NCBI RefSeq assembly: GCF_012912105.1
Contig: NZ_QMEA01000022.1
Span: 1 to 64,000 of the forward strand
DNA length: 64,000 nt
Direction: 5' to 3'
Source of the DNA: Brasilonema sp. UFV-L1
GTDB lineage: Bacteria; Cyanobacteriota; Cyanobacteriia; Cyanobacteriales; Nostocaceae
The notes beneath the pieces were generated by a model, which searched no databases, had not been told where the DNA came from, and saw only the letters and a list, made by a program, of their open reading frames with translations. Numbering within the stretch: position 1 is the first letter of the stretch; every line of letters starts with the position of its first letter. The position numbers and the translations under genes were made by a program. This document shows, in pieces, positions 1-8,989 of this stretch.

Positions 1-48
1 GTAATTAGAGACATTTCTGGGTATTGCATAGCTTTACACAGATTTAGT

Positions 49-1005
49 TTACCCCAAACCAACTCCGGTTCCTATCAACCCTAACGTTTGAATGACTTGC
101 CGTCGCAGTATTGGCGTTGGCTGTAGTGTTGACTGGGATGCTGGTTGTGATTTTAGCTGCGGTGTCGGTTGTGGTTTTGGTTTTGGTGGTGCTGGAAGCG
201 CTTCCAACGCTTCTGCGGCTGATGGATAGCGTTCACTGAAGCGGTAGCGCACCATCTTCGTTAAAATATCCGCGAGTTTCTCGCTAACATTTGCCCAATT
301 CCGCCAAATGACTTCACCATTTGTGGGATCTCTTGGCAATTCGTGAGGCTGTATACCAGTAAGGGCAAAAATAGCCAGCATTCCTACAGCATAAACATCA
401 CTTGATGGCTTTGGATATCCGCTAGCTTGTTCGCTAGGCATATAACCTGCACTACCAATAACAACTGAAGCGCTAGTTTGTCCTTGAATATTGACTAAAG
501 TGCTAATTTCTTTGACTGCACCAAAGTCAATCAATATGATCTTGCTATCTTCGCGACGACGCATGAGATTTTGCGGCTTGATATCTCGGTGGATAATATT
601 GTGCTTGTGAACAACTGTTAGAACTTCCAAAATCTCTCGCAAAAGTTGAGTGACTTCCTGTTCACTCCACCTCTTACCAACTGTGACTTCACTACTTAAA
701 TCATTTCCTTCCACATATTCCTGCACCAGATAGAATTCACCTTTTTCCTCAAAGTGAGCAAACAGTCTCGGAATCTGGTTGTTTTCATGACCTAATCTAT
801 ATAAAACCTGTGCTTCACTCTCAAACAGTCGTCTAGCAACTTGTAAAACAACTGGATTCGGATCTTTTGGTTTGAGATGTTTGACAACACATAATGGGTG
901 TCCTGGTAAATCCAAGTTTTCTGCGAGATAAGTATCACCAAAACCACCACTTCCCAACAATCTGACAATTTTGTAGCAATTACGGAGAACAGTGCCCACA
1001 AACAT
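49..1005 (-). CDS. Ser/Thr protein kinase, C-terminally short
   Basis: Cytoplasmic eukaryotic-type Ser/Thr kinase. All core motifs are visible: glycine loop LGSGGFGDTYLAE near residue 18, catalytic lysine in VVKHL, HRDIKPQNLM as catalytic loop, DFG in LIDFGAVKE, and an APE-like PSEQ after GSAGYM. The kinase domain ends near residue 270 and is followed by a Pro/Gln-rich linker. The last residues (RRQVIQTLGLIGTGVGLG) resemble the linker that, in related cyanobacterial kinases, leads into a further C-terminal domain. Here a TAA stops translation, so the protein is probably truncated, although the kinase part should be active. The start codon at 1005 gives an N-terminus of normal length. The family is secure; the truncation is inference. 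Confidence 0.9.
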   Translation of the reverse strand: MFVGTVLRNCYKIVRLLGSGGFGDTYLAENLDLPGHPLCVVKHLKPKDPNPVVLQVARRLFESEAQVLYRLGHENNQIPRLFAHFEEKGEFYLVQEYVEGNDLSSEVTVGKRWSEQEVTQLLREILEVLTVVHKHNIIHRDIKPQNLMRRREDSKIILIDFGAVKEISTLVNIQGQTSASVVIGSAGYMPSEQASGYPKPSSDVYAVGMLAIFALTGIQPHELPRDPTNGEVIWRNWANVSEKLADILTKMVRYRFSERYPSAAEALEALPAPPKPKPQPTPQLKSQPASQSTLQPTPILRRQVIQTLGLIGTGVGLG

Positions 1006-1129
1006 CAGGTTTTTTCAATATGCGATGGTCTTATTTTGCCAAATTGCTTACTGAACAAGTTTAGCGAGTAATAAAAGTGTACATTTTCTGGCCTGGCTTG
1101 GGAACCTCACCCTGCCCTGTCGGGCATCC

Positions 1130-1290
1130 CTCTGCTTATAAAGGAGAGGGAAAGTGCAATAGTTCCGTTCTCGTTCCTTGCCTCTGGCAGGGAATGCATA
1201 ACTTGAGGCTCTGCCTCAATATAATAATTGGGAGGCTCTGCCTCCGATAGTGCATTCCCATGCTGAGCATGGGAACGAGAGAACTGATAA
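1130..1290. repeat. Dispersed palindromic repeat, family D
   Basis: Intergenic copy of a repeat containing GAGGCTCTGCCTC-type palindromes, a TATAATAATTGGGAGGC core and flanking GTTCCC/GGGAACG arms. The same core occurs twice in tandem at 56861-57114. The stretch downstream of the kinase start otherwise holds only short tandem TTCACTGATAACTG units near 1280-1315. ORFs through it translate the repeat and are not genes. Confidence 0.75.
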
Positions 1291-1322
1291 CTGTTCACTG
1301 ATAACTGTTCACTGATTTGATA

Positions 1323-3008
<1,686 letters not shown>

Positions 3009-3161
3009 TTAAGCACGATGTTGCGGCAACAACCTCTAGTTGAATTTTAATTTCCTTCTTATGGTTGAATTTCTTATAGCTTGAATCTTACCTAGGCTGT
3101 CTTCCAAGAGAGTGTCAACTAGCGATATGTTTAGATATCTCGCCTAATAAAGAGATTTACA

Positions 3162-3560
3162 ATGACTAATAATAAACTTTTTCAACTAAATCTTTCTATC
3201 TCCCTGTCAAAAGGTATACATAAATTATTGACCACAGGGATATTGCTAGTTGCAATCGCCTATCCATCTTTATCCACCGAAGCGTCTGAGTTAAACAAGA
3301 ACTATTTCAACAATGCTTCTGAACAGCAAGGTTTAGAACCAGAGATAAACCCAGTTAAAGAACAACCTTTAGTCATTGCTCAAAGATACAACAGACGACC
3401 CCGAGTTCGCAGAACAATCATAATAGGACCTCGGCGATCTCGTGTTCGACGAATTCGGCGATCTCGTGTTCGACCAGTCTATCGACCAGTTCGGCGAGTT
3501 CGCGTTCGACCAGTCAGGCGATACAATAGATATAGAGGTCAACGGGTGTACATACGTTGA
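3162..3560 (+). CDS. Small exported Arg-rich protein
   Basis: Hypothetical protein of 132 residues. An N-terminal basic segment followed by a hydrophobic stretch (LLTTGILLVAIAYPSLS, residues 22-38) looks like a signal peptide. The mature C-terminal half (residues 75-132) is extremely basic, built of RRSRVRR and RPVRRVRVRPVRR near-repeats with tyrosines. The DNA under it is correspondingly repetitive (CGATCTCGTGTTCGAC units around 3435-3475). A nucleic-acid, polyanion or cell-wall binding role is plausible but is inference only. It stands alone and diverges from pgm. Confidence 0.6.
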   Translation: MTNNKLFQLNLSISLSKGIHKLLTTGILLVAIAYPSLSTEASELNKNYFNNASEQQGLEPEINPVKEQPLVIAQRYNRRPRVRRTIIIGPRRSRVRRIRRSRVRPVYRPVRRVRVRPVRRYNRYRGQRVYIR

Positions 3561-3684
3561 TGCTTCCACCGCTTCGTGTTTCTATGGTCGGGGTTTAAAT
3601 CCCCGTCTATCTTAATCAATTTTGAATGCGTGTTAGCGCAGCGGGACGCAGCGCTACTAAGCTTCACCCACCCATTCCAATGAA

Positions 3685-3790
3685 GGCTTTCGCTGCGATT
3701 TTACACAGTCGTGTAAATATAAATTAATCAAGCTTTGGTAAGAAATCCCTGTTTCCTCAGCTAAAACCTTAAAGTAGTCAACTGAACTCC
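3685..3790 (-). pseudogene. Remnant of a BrnA/CopG-like antitoxin C-terminus
   Basis: On the minus strand this stretch reads YFKVLAEETGISYQSLINLY followed by LHDCVKSQRK, resembling the C-terminal ribbon-helix-helix part of BrnA-type antitoxins, where EYFK-LAEETG-PYQ-LIN-YL is typical. No start codon or toxin partner is visible and the flanking reading frame does not match the family. The rest of 3561-4062 holds no recognisable gene. Confidence 0.4.
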
Positions 3791-4062
3791 GGTGTTGATG
3801 ATTGACACTAAAACAGCGCAGACGCCGGCATGCGTATTGCAGAGTGTCAAATACGGGTTCAATGCCTGAAACCCATGTCAGAGTTGGTTTATAGAAAATA
3901 CCAAGATTTTCAAACTAACCTGCGGAATATGGGTTATAACTTTTCAATTTCCTTGTCCCAGTTTTGGGTTGCTTGCTATTTGCTTGCTACATAAGGATTT
4001 TACGAATTCGCCAACAGTGTCTAGGCTATATTTGCCCCATTTACGCGTAGACGCTACGCGTC

Positions 4063-5499
4063 TTACCGCAAAGCGTCACCAAAGTACCGTCGATATAAGT
4101 CACAACTGAGCATAACCTGATTCCCTCGTAAGGTGACCAGTCCCATACTATGTAGCTTAAATGCTAAGAACTGTTCTAACTCCACAGGTTTTGATGACTT
4201 CAGCACCTCGTCATAAGCTGCTGCTAATTGAGGGTGTTCTTGTAGATTTCGTAAATGCCGATGCAGATGATTGCGATAAATACCCGCATCTGTAGCAGCC
4301 ATTTGCATAAGCTGATTCAGAGTTAGGTCATGCCGTGCTAGGTGATACAGAGCTTGTTGGACTAAATAAGGATGTCCTGCAATAAGTTGCATTAACTCAG
4401 ATATTTCACTCTCCGATAGGTGCAATCCATAACGCTCTTGTAAATCAAGCACCTGCTCTGCTGTAAACGCCTGCAACTCTATTGCTAATCCTACATTAAA
4501 AGGGGACTTATTAATATCCAAAGGAATGTAGACTTCTGTGGAATGGACGATAATCAGGCCCAGATTTTGCCATAGAGGATTGCCACTATCTCCATAAGCT
4601 GCTTCTTCGTACCATGAGCGTAACAAGGTAAAGAAATCATCGGCAATCTCTGGATGTAAAAATACCTCGTCAACTTGATCCAAAGCTAAGACTAAAAAAC
4701 CATTAATATCTGGTAACAAACAGTCTTCAAAGTAAGCAGTACAGTTGCTCTTGCTGCCAAAGGTTTCACTCCAATAATCCTCTACTCGGTGTGGCAGGTG
4801 AAGCTTCCGAGTCATAGAAGCACAAAACCAGCGCAAGAACCTATCCAAGTCAGTGAAAACTGCTCGATCTGCTTGCTGTAAACTGAGTGCCACAGTGCGT
4901 ACTTTCAGCCCATCCGCAGTATCAAAATTCTGTTTTTTGGCATGAGCTAGAACTCTAACCATCAGAGAGGTTTTACCCATTTGACTGGGCGCTTTAATGC
5001 GAATGAGCGCCCCTGATCTAGTAATCTCTTCATAACAGCGTGACTCCGCAGGAGGACGCTCTACATAAAAAGCAGAGTCCAATGGTACCAGTCCAACTGG
5101 TGGCTCTAATTCAGGGGGTTCAGAAGAAGATATGGGGATGACTTGGGGACGGGGGAACGCAGACAACTTCTCCGTGTCTTCCCCTCTCCTTATCTCCGCG
5201 TCCTCCTCCTGACGAGCTCGTTGTGCCAAAACTGCCATCAAATTAGTTTTGCTGACTTTTTCTCCAAGACTAGATGAAAGAACCTGCCACAGTTTCGGAC
5301 CGACATCATGCTTTATATATTCAGGAGCATAATCACTTTCTACCGCAATCTGGTCATATGTCTGACCTAGCAAAGCTCCTCGCAAAACAGTAACTTCAAT
5401 GTTTCTCAAGTGTCTAGAGGTCTTGGCAAAAACTGCAGCATCTGCCAGCTTCAGTGCTAGTTCAAAAGGTATAATTTGCTGTCCACTGCTATTGGTCAT
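4063..5499 (-). CDS. vMAP N-terminal domain plus AAA-like ATPase
   Basis: Residues 10-95 match the helix-turn-helix-like N-terminal domain of vWA/MoxR-associated proteins (LRGALLGQTYDQIAVESDY). Residues 140-470 match the cyanobacterial AAA-like (AAA_35) ATPase module, with FYVERPPAE at its start, P-loop IKAPSQMGKTSLMVRVL and Walker B LVLALDQVDEVF. Residues 100-130 form a charged low-complexity linker. It lies 5 bases downstream of the ParA-like gene on the same strand and is almost certainly cotranscribed. Such N-domain/ATPase proteins are thought to act in signalling or conflict systems with modular effectors; no effector domain is fused here. Family secure, role unknown. Confidence 0.85.
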   Translation of the reverse strand: MTNSSGQQIIPFELALKLADAAVFAKTSRHLRNIEVTVLRGALLGQTYDQIAVESDYAPEYIKHDVGPKLWQVLSSSLGEKVSKTNLMAVLAQRARQEEDAEIRRGEDTEKLSAFPRPQVIPISSSEPPELEPPVGLVPLDSAFYVERPPAESRCYEEITRSGALIRIKAPSQMGKTSLMVRVLAHAKKQNFDTADGLKVRTVALSLQQADRAVFTDLDRFLRWFCASMTRKLHLPHRVEDYWSETFGSKSNCTAYFEDCLLPDINGFLVLALDQVDEVFLHPEIADDFFTLLRSWYEEAAYGDSGNPLWQNLGLIIVHSTEVYIPLDINKSPFNVGLAIELQAFTAEQVLDLQERYGLHLSESEISELMQLIAGHPYLVQQALYHLARHDLTLNQLMQMAATDAGIYRNHLHRHLRNLQEHPQLAAAYDEVLKSSKPVELEQFLAFKLHSMGLVTLRGNQVMLSCDLYRRYFGDALR

Positions 5500-5504
5500 T
5501 TTTC

Positions 5505-6311
5505 TTACTTAATGACTTGACAAGTTTCCAGAATTGCTTTTTCTGCAATATGTTTAAGCATCACAGTCAAGGGATGATCGGGGTATTGCAAGCAAAACAG
5601 ACCACAGCTGCCCAATTGCACCATATCTTCTGACAGTGGTAAGATACCAGCGACTGGAATTTTATAAGTTTTCTCTACTTTCTGTTGTAATGCTGAAAAG
5701 TCCATTTTTATTGGTGTCTTATTAATGACCAGCATCATGTTACGGACTTTAAGCTGGCGGGCAACATCAACTGTAACTGCTGTTCCCTGAAAGTCTTGGC
5801 GGTCTGGGCGCAGAATCACAATCAGCAAGTCGCAAATAGCGATAGATAATAAAGTTTCTCGACTCAGACCAGGGTGAGTATCAATGAATAGATAGTCTAA
5901 ATCCAGTTCTTCGATCAAGCGTCGAAATCCACTATTAAGTAGATTAACGTTGTAGCCTTCGTACTCGATCCTGGCAATTTCATCAGCGTTTATACTGGAG
6001 GGTATGAGGAAAACTCTGCCTTTGCTCTCTATTCCCAAGTGAGAACTGACATCGCAGGCAATGTCACTTATTGAATTGCGATTCCACAAATAGTCATTTA
6101 AGGTATTATTTGTGATACTTTCATCTGTGCTAAACAGAGCATGAATACCGGGAGATTGAAGGTCAGTATCCACTACTGCAACTCGGTTTCCCTTTTGTGC
6201 GTTCTGCCCGGAGGGCTGCTGTAGTGAGGCGATCGCCACCGCTAAATTTGCTGTCAAGTTAGATTTACCAGTTCCACCCCGAAACGAATGAATAGCAATA
6301 ATTTTACACAT
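5505..6311 (-). CDS. ParA/MinD-like ATPase
   Basis: P-loop ATPase of the ParA/MinD superfamily. It has a deviant Walker A motif (HSFRGGTGKSNLTANLA, residues 8-24), switch I VVDTDLQSPGIH and Walker B-like YLFIDTHPGLSRETL. Length (about 268 aa) fits the family. The ATG at 6311 begins MCKIIAIHSF, the usual compact N-terminus; an upstream TTG at 6323 with a weak AGAGG would add four residues. It is followed within 5 bases by the vMAP-AAA gene and preceded by a coiled-coil gene, forming a three-gene operon. Absence of a ParB and of parS-like repeats nearby argues against a partition locus; positioning or signalling is more likely (inference). Confidence 0.85.
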   Translation of the reverse strand: MCKIIAIHSFRGGTGKSNLTANLAVAIASLQQPSGQNAQKGNRVAVVDTDLQSPGIHALFSTDESITNNTLNDYLWNRNSISDIACDVSSHLGIESKGRVFLIPSSINADEIARIEYEGYNVNLLNSGFRRLIEELDLDYLFIDTHPGLSRETLLSIAICDLLIVILRPDRQDFQGTAVTVDVARQLKVRNMMLVINKTPIKMDFSALQQKVEKTYKIPVAGILPLSEDMVQLGSCGLFCLQYPDHPLTVMLKHIAEKAILETCQVIK

Positions 6312-6343
6312 AATCAATTTCAATACGCCTCTAACAACTATCG

Positions 6344-6802
6344 TCAGCTGCTTGGTGAATTCCGGAGGCCTTCAACCTCTGTTTGCAACTGCTGAAAATA
6401 GTCAGTCTTGGTAATCTGAGCTACCTGGCGTGCTACTTTATTTAGATCGATCTCAATTTGCATCTCCTGCATTTGATGTCTTAACACTTCTTCGCTTTGC
6501 CACAGTGCTTCTACCGCTTTGTTTTGGAGTTCAGCCTTTTCCTGCTTTAAAGTTGCCAATTCCTGCTTTAGTGTCGCAATTTCTGCCCGTAATCTCTTTT
6601 CAGTCTCAGTCATACAAGACTGAGCCTTTTGTTTCACCCGATTCCTCCGCAACTGAATTTGCCTGGAGGGAAAAGGCATAAGCAGATTATTCGTCGCATG
6701 AATAAAAGCAGTAAACCCGATAATACTGGCATTTGCAGTTGCGCTTGCTTGTATCGTCGAGGGGACAGCTTCGGTACCTATATCAACAGGATATTTGGGC
6801 AT
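6344..6802 (-). CDS. Coiled-coil protein of unknown function
   Basis: First gene of the operon with the ParA-like and vMAP-AAA genes. Residues 64-110 form a strong coiled coil (RLRAEIATLKQELATLKQEK), followed by a short conserved-looking tail (VARQVAQITKTDYFQQLQ). The first 63 residues are of different character, weakly hydrophobic and not coiled. An internal ATG at 6613 (MTETEKRLRAEI) would give a compact 89-residue coiled-coil protein, and that may be the true start. Function unrecognised; it may be a partner of the adjacent ATPases. Confidence 0.55.
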   Translation of the reverse strand: MPKYPVDIGTEAVPSTIQASATANASIIGFTAFIHATNNLLMPFPSRQIQLRRNRVKQKAQSCMTETEKRLRAEIATLKQELATLKQEKAELQNKAVEALWQSEEVLRHQMQEMQIEIDLNKVARQVAQITKTDYFQQLQTEVEGLRNSPSS

Positions 6803-7005
6803 GATTCACTCCATAATCATTAACGCCAGTCTGGGAGGATGGTGAGTAAGGGACTTGATTTTGTAATCCTTCAATCTTTTCTAGAATCGCTCTATTAACC
6901 GACCTGTGAAAGATCAGTTTGGAGTGGAGACGAGGGGTGAAAAACTGGTCTTGACAAATATTTATTTTTAAGGTAAGCGTAAAAGCATGACTCGATATTC
7001 TAAAA

Positions 7006-7423
7006 ATGCCCGCAAAAGACATTTATCATGATGCAGTAAAAAACGCCTTAATCAAAGATGGCTGGGTGATCACAGCTGATCCTTACTTTATCAAATATGA
7101 AGATGCCGAACTCTACGCCGATTTAGCAGCAGAAAAACCTATCGCCGCCGAACGCCAGGGACAGAGAATAGTTGTAGAAATCAAAAGCTTTGTTGGACGT
7201 TCTCTGATGTATGACTTCCACGGCGGTCATTGGTCAATATATCGTCTATCGAAACCTGATTCAACTTACTGAGCCAGAATATACACTGTATTTAGCTATT
7301 AACGATATTGTCTATGAAGATTTCTTTCAAAGGAAATCCGTACAAGCAGTCATTACTCAAAACAACCTTCTGTTAATGGTTGTGGATACAGAAAAAGAGG
7401 AAATTCGGCAATGGATAAACTAG
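7006..7423 (+). pseudogene. xisH: xisH, frameshifted
   Basis: XisH-family protein (fdxN element excision controlling factor; PD-(D/E)XK nuclease-like fold), split in two frames. The first part (MPAKDIYHDAVKNALIKDGW to about residue 73) continues in the +1 frame from about 7215 (IGQYIVYRNLIQ to EEIRQWIN). Reading CACGCGGTC in place of the observed CACGGCGGTC near 7219-7228 restores DFHAVIGQY and the whole protein, so a single inserted G explains the break. The intact paralogue at 13258-13674 has FHTALGQYLNY at the same point. The 13-base overlap with xisI is retained. Sequencing error is possible. Confidence 0.85.
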
Positions 7424-7767
7424 AACAATACCGTAGTGCAATAAAAAAAATCTTAACTGAATACTACGAAATGGCTATTGCTCAACCTACCCCAACAGAA
7501 GAAATTGAGGCAAGCGATAGACTCGCTTTTGACGAAAAACGCGATCAATATCTTTGGTTCCGTTTTGGCTGGGACAACAAAAAGCAAATACAGCACATCA
7601 TTATATATCTCTGCATAAAAAACGGCAAAATTTGGGTTGAAGAAGATGCAACAAATTTGTGTATTGTTGATGATTTGCTCTCTGCTGGAATACCTCAAAG
7701 TGATATAGTTTTAGGCTTCCATCATCCCAGCAGGCGACATTTGACCGAATTTATAACTGTTAAGTAG
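7411..7767 (+). CDS. xisI: XisI-family protein
   Basis: 118-residue XisI family member (fdxN element excision controlling factor partner). It shows the typical MDKLEQYR start, a central WDNKKQIQHIIIYLCIKNGKIW sheet region, and the C-terminal IPQSDIVLGFHHPSRR motif. It overlaps xisH by 13 bases, as does the second xisHI pair. No xisF-type recombinase or element border is visible, so a role in heterocyst DNA excision cannot be inferred from context; these pairs are widespread in cyanobacteria without the excision element. The gene is intact although its upstream partner is frameshifted. Confidence 0.9.
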   Translation: MDKLEQYRSAIKKILTEYYEMAIAQPTPTEEIEASDRLAFDEKRDQYLWFRFGWDNKKQIQHIIIYLCIKNGKIWVEEDATNLCIVDDLLSAGIPQSDIVLGFHHPSRRHLTEFITVK

Positions 7768-7826
7768 AACAACCAAATTAAACGTAAAATGTCATTGCGA
7801 CCGAATAAACTCTAAATCTCTACTTT

Positions 7827-8726
7827 TTATCCAGGATTTGCAGGAGAGTACTCCCCAAACCGCCAACGCAAACACGTAGCATTCTTAGTTTCCAATACTT
7901 GCTCAATATTAAACTCCACCAGTCGTTGTGCTCCAGCAAAGTTACTTAAACGTTCTGCGTCCCAAATGACTTTTGCTTTTCCAGCAAGTTGCAGCGTGTG
8001 ACCTCCTTCAAAATCGATAAACAACAAACCTGCATTAGGATTTACAACCAGGTTACCGAAGGTCTGAAACATATTGTTACCCGTGTAGTCAGGAAACACT
8101 ATCTTTTTGCTGTTCAAAACTTGCACAAACCCCGGAAATCCTCCTCGGTGGGAAGCATCTGCCCCACTTTCCGGATGGGAACTGGCGATGAAAAAGGTAT
8201 CGGCTTGGGCAATCCAAAGTTGATTTGCATCACTTAAAGTATCTGTGGTAAAAGTTTCAGGCTGTACAAGCGACTCAGTTATGCCTTTTTCTAAGTGACG
8301 CACCTGGATGTATTTGGGACAGTTAAAAAACGCTTGCTGAATCTGTATTTTTATATTTTCTCCTTGGTGTATCTCTGCTTTGCCATTGAGACGTAAACGT
8401 CTGCGGGTTGTCAAATCAATTACCAACAGACCAATTGCATCATTGCTGTACAGGTTTTGGTGTAGGGGATCGCTAGGTACGGGGGTAGTATCAATCTCTA
8501 CTGTTTGTTTGTTCAAAACTTGCACAAAACCAGGTTGCCCCGTTAATAAAAATGTCCAGACTCTGTCGTTTGCATCCACTGTACTAGCAACTGCTAATTG
8601 TTGCGTGCAGAGGAACTCTTGGGCAGCTGGCTTGATGACGCTGCTGATGACATGACCCAGACGTTGTGCCTCTTCTCGCACTCCCGCTTGGGTTTGGATT
8701 GCGATTTCTCCAGAATGAAAAGTCAT
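7827..8726 (-). CDS. Pyridoxamine-phosphate oxidase-like tandem split-barrel protein
   Basis: 299-residue protein with two related FMN-binding split-barrel modules. Each contains an F-(I/L)-x-x-S/T...GFVQVLN strand pair (QPGFVQVLNKQTVEID near residue 66; GFPGFVQVLNSKKIVFPD near residue 200), followed by GLLVIDL or GLLFIDF and a core LNGKAEI or LAGKAKV strand. This is the pattern of the pyridoxamine 5'-phosphate oxidase/HugZ-like superfamily. It probably acts on small oxidised molecules in the cytoplasm; the substrate is not predictable. Its promoter region carries a perfect dyad at 8766-8789, and a second inverted repeat lies toward the divergent WD40 gene. Confidence 0.8.
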   Translation of the reverse strand: MTFHSGEIAIQTQAGVREEAQRLGHVISSVIKPAAQEFLCTQQLAVASTVDANDRVWTFLLTGQPGFVQVLNKQTVEIDTTPVPSDPLHQNLYSNDAIGLLVIDLTTRRRLRLNGKAEIHQGENIKIQIQQAFFNCPKYIQVRHLEKGITESLVQPETFTTDTLSDANQLWIAQADTFFIASSHPESGADASHRGGFPGFVQVLNSKKIVFPDYTGNNMFQTFGNLVVNPNAGLLFIDFEGGHTLQLAGKAKVIWDAERLSNFAGAQRLVEFNIEQVLETKNATCLRWRFGEYSPANPG

Positions 8727-8765
8727 TGCTCATTAGTGATTAAGGAAGTTCACTCTCACCACCCC

Positions 8766-8789
8766 ACTTTTCTACATGTGTAGAAAAGT
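8766..8789. promoter_or_regulatory. Perfect 11-bp dyad, candidate operator
   Basis: ACTTTTCTACA and its exact complement TGTAGAAAAGT are separated by two bases, centred about 50 bases upstream of the minus-strand start at 8726. Size and compact symmetry resemble an operator for a dimeric repressor (TetR/MarR-like), inference only. There is no T-tract and the flanking genes diverge, so it is not a terminator. Confidence 0.5.
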
Positions 8790-8841
8790 TTCGTATAAAA
8801 TCTCTATATTAATTAAATATTTGTGATGTAGTCTGAACTTT

Positions 8842-8887
8842 CCAAGATCAGTTTTAGACTGATGAGGGCAAGAAGAACTGATCTTGG
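8842..8887. promoter_or_regulatory. 12-bp inverted repeat upstream of the NB-ARC/WD40 gene
   Basis: CCAAGATCAGTT (8842-8853) is exactly inverted as AACTGATCTTGG (8876-8887), with a 22-base spacer. It lies between divergent genes, about 100 bases before the start at 8990. It could be a regulatory stem or a paired operator; no T-run follows it on either strand. Confidence 0.45.
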
Positions 8888-8989
8888 CGATCGCATAATT
8901 TTATGGTATTGCGAAAAACATTTTAGTTCTGCAACAATATTCATACATGAAAAACTAAATTCATACTAGGAGGGACGCACTGAAAAATC

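Noticed and set aside
1107-1298. 63-residue minus-strand ORF
   Set aside because: It reads a palindromic repeat (EAEPPNYYIEAEP); the same peptide type appears from the repeats near 56.9-57.1 kb.
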